DNA from: an uncultured Chloroflexota bacterium
GTDB taxonomy: Bacteria > Chloroflexota > UBA11872 > VXNJ01
Assembly: GCA_913043205.1 (NCBI GenBank)
Contig: CAJWLF010000007.1
Location: forward strand, 1-64,000
DNA: 64,000 bases
Direction: 5' to 3'
Part shown: positions 47,287-56,146 of the stretch, one piece after another
How positions within the stretch are numbered: the stretch's first letter is position 1
Layout of the letters: each line of letters starts with the position of its first letter
Position numbers and translations under genes: made by a program
Notes under the pieces: generated by a model
Database searches by the model: none
Told to the model about the DNA's origin: nothing
Seen by the model: the letters and a program-made list of their open reading frames with translations, nothing else

Positions 47287-48147
47287 ATGATTAGCGAATC
47301 ACAAATCAAAGAATATGAAGACTATGGATTCGTCGCTGTTTCTCACGTTATTAGTGCCGGCGAATTACGAGATCTGCATTCCGTCATAGCGGAAAACATT
47401 GAGCGCTCCCGCAATATAACTGAGAATGACGCTGAATTCGATTTAGAGCCCTCCCACTCCGCAGAAAATCCACAGGTGCGCCGCTTCAAAACTCCTGCCC
47501 TGTTTAGCGATGTATTTGGGAACATTATGCGCTCCAGCAAAATCATCGACATAGTTGAACCACTGCTCGGAAACAACGGGGTCCGATATAGAAACGACAA
47601 GCTAAATATGAAAATCGCGGAGGTAGGAAGTCCTGTCGAATGGCATCAAGATATCTGCTTCTATCCTCATACCAATGACGACGTCCTTGCCGTTGGAATA
47701 GCTCTTGACGACTGCACTCTTGAAAATGGTGCTTTGCAATGTATCCCTGGTTCCCACAAAAAACCTGTCCTAGACCATCATTCAGATGGATACTTTGCAG
47801 GGGCAGTCGACCCGGATGATCCAGCATTCAATATTGAGGATGCAGTACCCTTGATCGTAGAAGCAGGAAGCATCACTGTCCACCATGGAAGGTGCCTGCA
47901 CGGGTCTGCCCCCAACACTTCAACCAAACCACGTAGGTTGTGGCTGATCGAATATACTGCGGCGGATGCGTGGCCACTCGCAGGGGTACCAAACTACAGC
48001 GACTGGCAAGGATATTTGATCAGAGGGAGTGATACAACAAAGATGCGCGTTACAGATCACGATGTGCGAATTCCATTCCCAACTCCACCAACCGTAGGCT
48101 CGATCTATGAAATTCAAAAACAAGCCAATAAAACTGTATATAGATAG
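47287..48147 (+). CDS. Phytanoyl-CoA dioxygenase family protein
   Basis: 286 residues from ATG 47287, preferred over TTG 47272 because AAGGAAG sits 7 nt ahead of it. PhyH-type Fe(II)/2-oxoglutarate oxygenase with HxD in VEWHQDICFYPH, the distal His in GRCLHGSAPNTS and Arg in KPRRLWLIEYT. Different in sequence from the PhyH gene at 43.5 kb, so the two are not a recent duplication. Substrate unknown. Followed 24 bp later by map. Confidence 0.88.
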   Translation: MISESQIKEYEDYGFVAVSHVISAGELRDLHSVIAENIERSRNITENDAEFDLEPSHSAENPQVRRFKTPALFSDVFGNIMRSSKIIDIVEPLLGNNGVRYRNDKLNMKIAEVGSPVEWHQDICFYPHTNDDVLAVGIALDDCTLENGALQCIPGSHKKPVLDHHSDGYFAGAVDPDDPAFNIEDAVPLIVEAGSITVHHGRCLHGSAPNTSTKPRRLWLIEYTAADAWPLAGVPNYSDWQGYLIRGSDTTKMRVTDHDVRIPFPTPPTVGSIYEIQKQANKTVYR

Positions 48148-48171
48148 ATTAGCGCCGAAACCACTGCACCA

Positions 48172-48948
48172 TTGAATCCTGATAGTTTTACTCTCAAGTC
48201 TGCGGCAGAATTAGACGCAATGCGTGCATCGGGAAAGATTCTCGCTTCCGTACTATCAGCTGTTAGCAACCAAGTCGAGCCCGGAACGCAACCTGATCAC
48301 TTAGACGAAATGGCTGAGTCTATAATTCGTGAAGCAGGAGCAATCCCTAGTTTTAAGGGATACAATCCGTTTCCAGATGTAAGACCCTTCCCATCTACGT
48401 TGTGTGTATCGATAAATGACGCAGTCGTTCACGGAATACCATCCAAAGAACCTCTCAAGGAAGGGGACATGATTACGGTCGATGTTGGAGTTTCCTATGA
48501 CGGTATGTTGACTGACGCGGCCTGGACATTCCCTGTAGGCAATGTATCCTCTTCGACCCAACGCTTACTCAACACAACCCGTATAGCTCTAACTGATGCT
48601 ATCGATATAGCAACAATTGGCCATCATGTAGGCGATATCGGACACGTAATCCAAACCAAGGTTGAACAAGCTGGATTTTTCATCATTCATCCGCTCGGCG
48701 GACACGGGGTTGGACACTCGATATGGGAATCCCCGCATATACCTAATCATGGTCGGCCCGGTACCGGATTTCCTTTGCCAAAAGGCGCTACCTTCGCCAT
48801 AGAGCCAATCGTAGGATTTAGCTCTTCTGGGATACAGACTGACGATGATGGATGGACTATCCGAACCAATGATGGTGGGTTGTCGGCACATTTTGAACAT
48901 ACCCTAGCGATCACCGATAATGGCACAGAAGTACTTACTCAGTTTTAG
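48172..48948 (+). CDS. map: Type I methionine aminopeptidase
   Basis: 258 residues from TTG, usual for MetAP Ia. Dinuclear-metal ligands are all visible: Asp in TVDVGVSYDG and Asp in LTDAAWTF, His in GHGVGHSIWE, Glu in FAIEPIVG and Glu in FEHTLAIT. It removes the initiator methionine. It is not in the common ribosomal cluster but follows a dioxygenase gene, which may mean a second MetAP copy in this genome. The ribosome-binding site is weak. Confidence 0.94.
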   Translation: MNPDSFTLKSAAELDAMRASGKILASVLSAVSNQVEPGTQPDHLDEMAESIIREAGAIPSFKGYNPFPDVRPFPSTLCVSINDAVVHGIPSKEPLKEGDMITVDVGVSYDGMLTDAAWTFPVGNVSSSTQRLLNTTRIALTDAIDIATIGHHVGDIGHVIQTKVEQAGFFIIHPLGGHGVGHSIWESPHIPNHGRPGTGFPLPKGATFAIEPIVGFSSSGIQTDDDGWTIRTNDGGLSAHFEHTLAITDNGTEVLTQF

Positions 48949-49006
48949 ATTACATGTCATTCCTGTTATTAACGGTCGTTAAGTCTACCGAGAAGGAAAT
49001 TTCTAC

Positions 49007-50338
49007 ATGCCGCGCATAGCATTTATAGGGGCTGGAAGTGTCGGATTTACCAGGCAACTATTTAGAGACATATTATCCGTCCCTGCCCTGACCGATACAA
49101 CCTTCGCTTTTCATGACATATCGGAAAACAATCTGAAAATGGTCGCGCAATTATGTGACAAGGATTCAACAGCTAGCGGCTTAAACACTTCGATAGAGAC
49201 TTATACAAATCGCCAAGAAGCACTCATTGGGGCAGATTATATAATTAATTGCACTCGAATTGGCGGCCTAGAAGCCTTCACCCATGACATCGAAATACCC
49301 CTAAAATACGGTGTTGATCAGTGTGTAGGAGACACAATATGTGCAGGGGGCATAATGTATGCTCAGCGCAACGTTCCCGCCATCCTCGACTTTTGCGCGG
49401 ACATAAGTGAACTAGCAAACCCCAATGCTCTATTCTTGAATTATGCCAACCCCATGGCGATAAATACTTGGGCCGCAATCGAACATGGATTCACAAATAC
49501 AGTGGGACTATGCCACGGAGTTCAAAACACTCACGCCCAGATAGCCACCGCACTAGGAGCTTCGTCGAAGTCTGAAGTAGAGGTGCAGGCAGCAGGCATC
49601 AATCATCAAACCTGGTTCATCAGGATACTCTATCGAGGACAGGAAGTTAGCTGTAGAGACCTACTTGAAGCTTTCGAAAAACATCCAGAACTATCAGTCA
49701 GGGAAAAAGTCAGAATAGACGTTCTACGTAGATTTGGTTATTACAGCACTGAATCAAACGGTCACTTATCTGAGTACCTGCCTTGGTATCGCAAGCGACC
49801 AGAGGAATTGTCCTCCTGGATAGATCGATCATCCTGGATAAATGGCGAGACAGGAGGGTATCTTGAGCATTGTAAAAAACTACGAGACTCTTTCGATACG
49901 AGCTTTGAAGAGGAGATGCTATCTGACGCCAAAGTCATAACACCCGAAACACGTACGGATGAACACGCTAGTCACATCATAGAAGCCCTGGAGACCGGCC
50001 ATACATACAGAGGGCACTTCAATGTGCAAAATAACGGAGTGATTCCAAACTTGCCTTCCGATTGCATCGTAGAAGTTCCAGGATATGTGGATCGAACTGG
50101 CATCAATATTCAAAGGCTAGACCCATTGCCAGACGCATGCGCAGCTACATGCAATGCATCTATATCAGTTCAACGGATGGCTCTAAAAGCTGCCCTCACT
50201 GGCGATAAGACACTGCTCAAGCAGGCTATGCTACACGACCCTCTAGTTGGAGCCGTTTGTACTCCACAGGAAGTATGGAATATGACAGATGAAATGCTCG
50301 TAGCACAATCAAAATGGCTACCTCAATACACAAAATAG
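49007..50338 (+). CDS. Glycoside hydrolase family 4 (alpha-galactosidase/alpha-glucosidase-like)
   Basis: 443 residues, ATG behind GAAGGAAA. GH4 enzymes use NAD+ and a divalent metal: N-terminal Rossmann loop IAFIGAGSVGFTRQLFRD, the aspartate of strand 2 in FHDISE, NYANPMAINTWA, the metal-site Cys and His in GLCHGVQNTHAQ, and the pocket AAGINHQTWF. They cleave alpha- or beta-glycosides by an oxidation-elimination mechanism. The CHGVQ motif fits the alpha-galactosidase/galacturonase (MelA/LplD) branch. It lies convergent to a sugar isomerase. Confidence 0.93.
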   Translation: MPRIAFIGAGSVGFTRQLFRDILSVPALTDTTFAFHDISENNLKMVAQLCDKDSTASGLNTSIETYTNRQEALIGADYIINCTRIGGLEAFTHDIEIPLKYGVDQCVGDTICAGGIMYAQRNVPAILDFCADISELANPNALFLNYANPMAINTWAAIEHGFTNTVGLCHGVQNTHAQIATALGASSKSEVEVQAAGINHQTWFIRILYRGQEVSCRDLLEAFEKHPELSVREKVRIDVLRRFGYYSTESNGHLSEYLPWYRKRPEELSSWIDRSSWINGETGGYLEHCKKLRDSFDTSFEEEMLSDAKVITPETRTDEHASHIIEALETGHTYRGHFNVQNNGVIPNLPSDCIVEVPGYVDRTGINIQRLDPLPDACAATCNASISVQRMALKAALTGDKTLLKQAMLHDPLVGAVCTPQEVWNMTDEMLVAQSKWLPQYTK

Positions 50339-50373
50339 CTACCGTCACCTACACCAAGCCGAGTAACCCTGAT

Positions 50374-51177
50374 TCAAACCCGTTCAGACAAGAATTGAAA
50401 ACTAGATCTGAGGCAATCAAAAGGATCTCTCCTGCATATATCTTGCTCAACAATCCAATATTCAACTCCCGCGTTTTTGCCAGCCGTTATGATTTCATTC
50501 CAGTTCAAGAGGCCCTCTCCAACTGGGGCAAATACCGGTTGAGGAAAACGCTGATCGGAATCAGCAATCACCTGTGAGTCTTTGACGTGAAGACATGGGG
50601 TACGCCCACTAGCACGAGCAAGTAATTCCACAGGATCAGCACCCGTCACCGATGCCCAATATACGTCAAGTTCGATAAGTAGCTGACTAGACGCGTCATC
50701 AATCAATACATCCATGCCATTACGGCCGGTGGCGTCCTGCATAAATTCCCAACTGTGATTATGAAACCCAAGTTGTATGCCAGACTCCGAAAGCTTTTCA
50801 ATGACTTCAGCCGCATCATCGATAAATCGGGAATAAGAAGCAGTCAAATTAGGATCATAAACATCTCTTATGATAGGAACAGTGACGTAACTGGCTCCTA
50901 GCGCATGAAGATAGTCGATTTCAGATGAAGTTTGATCTTTCAGCAACCCCCATAATCTGTGAGCGCTGAAAGCCTTCAATCCATTATCATCCAATATCTT
51001 CCTAGCCTCAGCAGGTGATGTGTCAGCATCATCTCCATCAACTGCCCCAACAGCCGCAAATTGCACATATTTGTAACCAATATCACTGAGCTTAGCCAGA
51101 GAATCCGCAAAGCCCGTCCTGTTGGTTACGTGATCTCTAATCGTGAATAGTTGGGCAGCTATCTTACCTTCTGACAT
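50374..51177 (-). CDS. Sugar phosphate isomerase/epimerase family protein
   Basis: 267 residues from ATG 51177, chosen because GGAGGG precedes it; a longer frame begins at 51201. Xylose-isomerase-like TIM barrel: AAQLFTIRDHV at the start, LGFHNHSWEF with metal-binding His residues, LIELDVYWASVTGADPVELL and PCLHVKDSQ. PVGEGLLNWNEII is the usual C-terminal substrate loop. It fits inositol or 3-keto-sugar isomerases near GH4 and the MFS gene, so a combined sugar import and breakdown unit is plausible. Confidence 0.9.
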   Translation of the reverse strand: MSEGKIAAQLFTIRDHVTNRTGFADSLAKLSDIGYKYVQFAAVGAVDGDDADTSPAEARKILDDNGLKAFSAHRLWGLLKDQTSSEIDYLHALGASYVTVPIIRDVYDPNLTASYSRFIDDAAEVIEKLSESGIQLGFHNHSWEFMQDATGRNGMDVLIDDASSQLLIELDVYWASVTGADPVELLARASGRTPCLHVKDSQVIADSDQRFPQPVFAPVGEGLLNWNEIITAGKNAGVEYWIVEQDICRRDPFDCLRSSFQFLSERV

Positions 51178-51357
51178 GAACCCTCCATACTTACATATCA
51201 TTATTAAATCGATTAATCAGTGCATCACAAATAGTTCCTAACATTACCTGCCAAGCACCAGTAGAGCACCTGCTCATACGGAACAATAACGCATCCGCTA
51301 GCTGATCGGAACACCTAAAATTAGCTTTATCGCAAGATAAGGGCCAAAATCTTTGTC

Positions 51358-52770
51358 ATGCAATCCGATAATTCTCACAATCACCCGAATAACAAAGTGC
51401 TCACGCCCTCATTCATTTCATTCTTGACCGCCTATGGCCTAGGGGTGGGGGCATGGTGGCCGGTTATGCACTTTTTGGCCATCTATACCAAAGAGGCACT
51501 AGGACAGGGCCTCGTCGCGGCAGCATGTCTTTTCCTGATAATTCACGGCGTCTCCTCAACCCTTGGTTTGACAAGCGAAATTTTTATGCGTCGCTTAGGA
51601 AGTAAATGGACCTACTTTATCGGGTTAGTGGGATTTGCAGGTTTTATGGTCACCATGGCCATGTCAACAACATTGACCACGGCGCTCGTTATCGCCCCGT
51701 TTATGGGCTACGGATTAGCACTTCACTGGACCGGAGCACAAGGATTCATCATGGAATCTAGCCCTTCTGATAAGCGGGGCCTGACCAGTGGAACAGCCAC
51801 TTTCGCACAGGTGTTAGCTCCAGCAATAACAGCAACACCATTAGGTTTCCTAGCCGAAGAATTTGGCTTTGAAACGATGGGTTGGACAGCTCTATTCCTT
51901 GTGGTAACCGCGATCTCAGTATCAGCTATCGGAATGCAATCAACCAGTAAATCAGACCAAATGAAAAGGCAACCTACTTGCGAGGACAGGAGGGCTGGGC
52001 AGAGTTCCTTCTTGCGTCGCACAAAGATATCCGTGCCAACTCTCATAAAACCCTTATTTGCCTTCATCAGCATACTTTTACTGGTCAGGTTAATTTCTCA
52101 CATAACGACCCGGTCTTCAAATCAAGTAAGCCCCAAAACACAACAGGTGCAGCACTTGAACTATGACGTTCAAGATTTGCAACCACCCACAAATAAAACC
52201 CAATCTCTGCAGTCGTTGTCGATTCGCTCCAAAGCAGTACTTTGGGTCCTCATAATTAGAGGAGCAGGCAGTGCGATGCTAGGAGTATTTGTATTGCTTA
52301 GCGGGCTAAAACTAACTCATGCGGGTGGAGGGCTCAGCTCTGTGGGATTTTTTGTGAGTGGAACCGCCATCGGCGGGGCTTTGGCCCAACTGCTGATAGG
52401 GCGCCTATCTGACTACTTCGGTCGAAGATGGTTACTAGGCTTCACAATGATTTGTGGTATTGGGTCTTCTATCGTATTCGGGGCGACTCCAAACCTCTAT
52501 GTCTTAATCGGAGCATCAGCCTTTCACGGATTGTTTCGTAATGCCAGTCAAACGCTACTTGTTGCAGTTGCCGGCGATATGCTGCGCGGTGCCGACACCT
52601 CACGAATATCTGCCTTTATGACTAGCGCCTTTTCGCTCGGAATGGTGATCGGGATGCTTATCGCCCTGTCATATGAATTAGATCAAAGCCTTCCGTTTTA
52701 TTTGGTGTCAGCCGTGACAGCATGCGCACTACCTGGCTTATGGACTATTCCCTCTAAACAAGCCGTTTGA
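51358..52770 (+). CDS. MFS transporter
   Basis: 470 residues with about 12 membrane helices in two halves. The cytoplasmic loop between helices 6 and 7 is unusually long (about residues 200-290) and polar, with many Gln, Thr and Lys. The LIGRLSDYFGRRW motif in the second half is the standard MFS loop signature, the equivalent in the first half being degenerate (EIFMRRLGSKW). Substrate unknown; sugar or organic acid is suggested only by neighbours. It ends head-to-head against the DUF3500 gene with no gap. Confidence 0.9.
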   Translation: MQSDNSHNHPNNKVLTPSFISFLTAYGLGVGAWWPVMHFLAIYTKEALGQGLVAAACLFLIIHGVSSTLGLTSEIFMRRLGSKWTYFIGLVGFAGFMVTMAMSTTLTTALVIAPFMGYGLALHWTGAQGFIMESSPSDKRGLTSGTATFAQVLAPAITATPLGFLAEEFGFETMGWTALFLVVTAISVSAIGMQSTSKSDQMKRQPTCEDRRAGQSSFLRRTKISVPTLIKPLFAFISILLLVRLISHITTRSSNQVSPKTQQVQHLNYDVQDLQPPTNKTQSLQSLSIRSKAVLWVLIIRGAGSAMLGVFVLLSGLKLTHAGGGLSSVGFFVSGTAIGGALAQLLIGRLSDYFGRRWLLGFTMICGIGSSIVFGATPNLYVLIGASAFHGLFRNASQTLLVAVAGDMLRGADTSRISAFMTSAFSLGMVIGMLIALSYELDQSLPFYLVSAVTACALPGLWTIPSKQAV

Positions 52771-53787
52771 CTAATGCTTATGCCCGTTTTGATAGTGATT
52801 GGCCAGTAAGTCTAAGCCCCAGTCTCCAGTAAAATCTCGCCATACCGAATGAATATGATTACCTTCATTCTGAGTATTGTCATATTCGATTACAAACGAC
52901 GGTCCAGCGATAGTGTAGTAATGCTTTTCCCCTCGCATCTCAGGCCCTGCCCAAGCAAAAGCCACCTCTGAAAACCCTGCTCCCTCAATACGCCCCCAAC
53001 AGGCAGCTGCTAGATCAGGCGATGAAGCTCCTACATAATGCTTGATGATCCCTATCAGTTTGTCACGCTGGACCCCATCCATTCGACCGTAGGACAAGCC
53101 GCTGGGAGTCATGCCAGGGTTCACGACCCTGTAATTGGCGGTCAAAATATCAGACGGAGCTACGGCATCTACAATCGCCGTGGCTTTCTGTCCGTGATCA
53201 AATGTGCTCACAAGACTTCGAGCCAAATCCTCTTCTTTAGCCAGAATTCTTCGACCTTTCTGTGGTCCATGACGAATTTCAGCAGGGTTAGCACCAAAGA
53301 ACGTGGGAACTGGAACAACGAAGTCACCATCTATCACCGTTATATGAATACCTATGTGGTGACCGCCAACTTTCCATCCCCAAGGCTTATTCGTCCCTGG
53401 TTCTCCATAAACCGTAAAGTAATAGTAATCCGGGTTGCGAGGCAAAAACACCTCAGTCGGGTGATGGTAGCCTGTGATCTTCTCCCATTGCCGCAAAGTA
53501 TCTTCTAGCTGCATAATTTCTGTAGTTTGCTGGAACCCTCTCGCACTTAAAGAAGCCCTCGCCAACTCGATAGCCAAGCCTCTTTGCTCATGGTTCATAC
53601 CATCCAATCGCAACCCGCTACGTTCTACCGGCGTATAGTTCCATTCATAACGCGCGCAGTCATCAAACGGCCGATGTGCCAGGGCCAGCTGCTCTTCATT
53701 CAACGATGCAAGAAAAGTCTTGGAGGCGATGGAAATTTTTCTTGCTCTTTCCGCACATCTATCAATATCGCACAGGCCATAGTCCAT
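52771..53787 (-). CDS. DUF3500 domain-containing protein
   Basis: 338 residues from ATG 53787 (a GTG three codons earlier is possible). Matches the DUF3500 family: FLASLNEEQLALAHRPFDD, GWKVGGHHIGIHITVIDG, PVPTFFGANPAE, and a C-terminal HYYTIAGPSFVIEYDN then HIHSVWRDFTGDWG. The His-rich segments GGHHIGIH and NHIHSVWRD suggest metal binding, but the catalytic role is unknown. No signal peptide, unlike many members. Adjacent to MFS and zinc dehydrogenase genes. Confidence 0.88.
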   Translation of the reverse strand: MDYGLCDIDRCAERARKISIASKTFLASLNEEQLALAHRPFDDCARYEWNYTPVERSGLRLDGMNHEQRGLAIELARASLSARGFQQTTEIMQLEDTLRQWEKITGYHHPTEVFLPRNPDYYYFTVYGEPGTNKPWGWKVGGHHIGIHITVIDGDFVVPVPTFFGANPAEIRHGPQKGRRILAKEEDLARSLVSTFDHGQKATAIVDAVAPSDILTANYRVVNPGMTPSGLSYGRMDGVQRDKLIGIIKHYVGASSPDLAAACWGRIEGAGFSEVAFAWAGPEMRGEKHYYTIAGPSFVIEYDNTQNEGNHIHSVWRDFTGDWGLDLLANHYQNGHKH

Positions 53788-53912
53788 TATCTGCACCTTA
53801 CTTACAAGCTCAATCAGAGGATCTTAGCCCATCATGATTATCTGTTTCAGTCTAAGATACGCCAAGCTATGGGGGTAATCTGTCATTGCCGGTTCCAGAG
53901 GAGGCTGTTCAA

Positions 53913-55013
53913 TTGAAAGCAAAACGCGTTCTAGTACCTGAAAAAAACAAGGTGATCCTCGATGAGATAGAGATACCAGATCATCCATCTTCCGAACAAG
54001 TGACCATCAAAACAGAATACAGCTTCATAAGTGCAGGCACCGAATTAGCGGCTTACACAGCTTTAACTCCCTCGGTGTATCAGCCCGGTGCATGGAATGC
54101 GTATCCTTGGGCATCCGGATATTCCAACGTAGGGCGCATCACGGCCGTCGGGAAAGATGTAGACGGATTCGCAGAAGGGGACCGTGTCTTCTGTTTTGGC
54201 AAACATCAATCCATACACCACGTCCATCCATTCGGTGAAATTGAGGCGGAAAATAAAGCGGATAGTATCTTGGCGAAAGTCCCAGATGGTCTAGCTCCCG
54301 ACATAGCTGCATCATGCCGAATGGCTCTAGTAGCCATGAGCGCAGTATGTCGAACTAAAATTCAAATCAATGACAATGTAGCTGTCTGGGGCCTAGGAAT
54401 GGTAGGTAACCTAGCGTGCCAATTGTACTCTGTAGCCGGATGCAGGGTAATCGGTATAGACCCTATTAGTAGCCGTCGGCAAAAAGCTCTTGAAGTGGGA
54501 GTAGACGCTGTCCTTGATAGTACCAAAGAAGAAGTATTGAATTCCCTAACGGAATTAACAGCTGACTCATCTTTTATCCCATCAACACATGTAAATCCCG
54601 GGACGTCGAGTGGGCACGGAATTGACATAGCCGTCGATGCTGTAGGCGAAGCGGCTCTTCTGGAACAGGCCTGCCTTGCAGTAAAGCCAAACGGGCAGGT
54701 GATTTCACTAGGCAGTCCTCGTAGGGACTATCACACCAACACGATCGAAGTATCAAGACGAATACATTTCGACGAAATAAAGCTTGGAGGGGGATTAGAA
54801 TGGGGTATACCCAGGTTGCCAATTTCTGGAGTTCCCTATTCAACTTTGGAAAATCTGCAAAAAGTTTTTGACCTGGCTACAAGAGGGAAAATTCATCTGT
54901 CCCCCCTAATAAGTCACAGAATTTCCCCTTCCGAAATCGAAAGTGCGTACCAAGGTCTCCTTGATGACAAAGATATATATACAGGAGTCGCACTAGATTG
55001 GAGTAAAATCTAA
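53913..55013 (+). CDS. Zinc-type alcohol dehydrogenase-like protein (MDR family)
   Basis: 366 residues from TTG 53913, which has GAGGAGG 8 nt upstream; an earlier in-frame TTG at 53886 lacks such a site. The medium-chain dehydrogenase fold is shown by the GroES-like N-domain (GYSNVGRITAVGKDVDGFAEGDRVF) and the Rossmann domain (VAVWGLGMVGNLACQLYSV, then IGIDPISSRRQKA). The usual structural-zinc cysteines are absent and the GHE motif is replaced by SGYSN, so this belongs to the zinc-poor or bacitracin/threonine-dehydrogenase-like branch. Substrate unknown. Confidence 0.88.
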   Translation: MKAKRVLVPEKNKVILDEIEIPDHPSSEQVTIKTEYSFISAGTELAAYTALTPSVYQPGAWNAYPWASGYSNVGRITAVGKDVDGFAEGDRVFCFGKHQSIHHVHPFGEIEAENKADSILAKVPDGLAPDIAASCRMALVAMSAVCRTKIQINDNVAVWGLGMVGNLACQLYSVAGCRVIGIDPISSRRQKALEVGVDAVLDSTKEEVLNSLTELTADSSFIPSTHVNPGTSSGHGIDIAVDAVGEAALLEQACLAVKPNGQVISLGSPRRDYHTNTIEVSRRIHFDEIKLGGGLEWGIPRLPISGVPYSTLENLQKVFDLATRGKIHLSPLISHRISPSEIESAYQGLLDDKDIYTGVALDWSKI

Positions 55014-55225
55014 CGTCAAATTTTGTTAAGCTAGTGTCCCGTCAAAATTACAGATAGTTGCACACATCACTGAATTCGCTAACATATCTGCAATAGTGAA
55101 GGACGCTATGCGGGGGTGTCAGGGGCATCAGACTCAACAGCTGGTGTCGTGTACCGACGCCCGCAGCCTAGCTTACAAAGAACCAGTCGCGGCTACGGCC
55201 ACCCGGATAGAAGGATGCAGCAAGC

Positions 55226-55522
55226 TTGCAACTATCGGAGATCACGCACTCTGATTGGGTACGCATTTCTGAGGTCATAGCACATCTGTGGATAGTGCTA
55301 GGACTTGTGGCAGGTAGCGTCGGAATTTATTTGCTGGCGCATGCGATGATTCCCTCACTAGTATTCACTGGAGACATCCCAAAAATCTGGGGATGGAGAC
55401 TCCGGGCCCCTTTATACGGAGCCTTGCTTAGCACAGTAGCACTGATAGTCGGTGTGTTTATCAAAGGATTGCTCTTAGCCCTCGAATTGCTGCCCGAAAT
55501 GTATGACAAGATGTGGAGCTAA
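55226..55522 (+). CDS. Two-helix membrane protein at the head of the ACIII operon
   Basis: 98 residues from TTG, AAGGA about 10 nt ahead. Two membrane helices: about 20-42 (WIVLGLVAGSVGIYLLAH) and 62-87 (LYGALLSTVALIVGVFIKGL). No cofactor motif. It lies immediately ahead of actA (TAA then GTGATG) and is probably translated with it. It could be an accessory or assembly subunit of alternative complex III; I know no family for it. The 212-bp gap before it holds a possible hairpin (GCGGG/CCCGC with TGTC/GACG, 55109-55164). Confidence 0.65.
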   Translation: MQLSEITHSDWVRISEVIAHLWIVLGLVAGSVGIYLLAHAMIPSLVFTGDIPKIWGWRLRAPLYGALLSTVALIVGVFIKGLLLALELLPEMYDKMWS

Positions 55523-55525
55523 GTG

Positions 55526-56134
55526 ATGGATATTCTTAAAGCATTTCTCCCGCGACTCACTGGGCGGCAGTTTTTGATGATAGGTATACCCGCTGTTGTT
55601 CTAGGAGGCGGTTTGGTTACCGGTCTTGCGGTCTTAATCATTTTAGGGGCTACAGGGGCCACGGCAAGACCCGCTCCGACACAGCCAATCGCATATGATC
55701 ATTCGCTCCATGCTGGAGACCTTGGAATTCCTTGCGAATTTTGCCATAGAGGTACGGACACCCAAGCAGCCGCAACAATTCCATCCGTCGAACAATGTAT
55801 GTTTTGTCATTCGGTTGTAGCAACAGATCGGGATGAAATTAAAAAGATCACCACGGCCTTTGAGTCCAATACCCCCATTGAATGGATGAGAGTGCATCGG
55901 ATGCCAGACCATGTGCGATTCACTCATGAAGCTCATATCAAGGCGAAAATAGAATGCTCTACTTGCCATGGCCCTGTAGAAGACATGAAGACAGTCAAAC
56001 AGGTAGTGAATTTGAACATGGGAACTTGCCTGGCGTGTCACCGAGACACTAACGGCCGATCGATTGGGGCCAACAACCCTCATCCTATATCAGTAGATAG
56101 TGCCCCTATGGATTGCGCCATATGCCACAAGTAA
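55526..56134 (+). CDS. actA: ActA-like pentahaem cytochrome c of alternative complex III
   Basis: 202 residues. One N-terminal membrane helix (residues 15-41) then five CxxCH haem-binding motifs at C70, C91, C144, C168 and C197. Five haems is the ActA count in alternative complex III. The other His residues (DHSLH, TNH-like FTHEAH) fit distal ligands. The protein faces the periplasm and would receive electrons from the ActB iron-sulfur clusters. The start could be GTG 55523 or ATG 55526; GGAG lies 9 nt ahead of the ATG. Followed 12 bp later by actB1. Confidence 0.93.
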   Translation: MDILKAFLPRLTGRQFLMIGIPAVVLGGGLVTGLAVLIILGATGATARPAPTQPIAYDHSLHAGDLGIPCEFCHRGTDTQAAATIPSVEQCMFCHSVVATDRDEIKKITTAFESNTPIEWMRVHRMPDHVRFTHEAHIKAKIECSTCHGPVEDMKTVKQVVNLNMGTCLACHRDTNGRSIGANNPHPISVDSAPMDCAICHK

Positions 56135-56146
56135 GGGGAGAGAAAA

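Noticed and set aside
50314-50577. 87-residue plus-strand frame downstream of GH4
   Set aside because: It is antisense to the sugar isomerase gene, which has strong family motifs.
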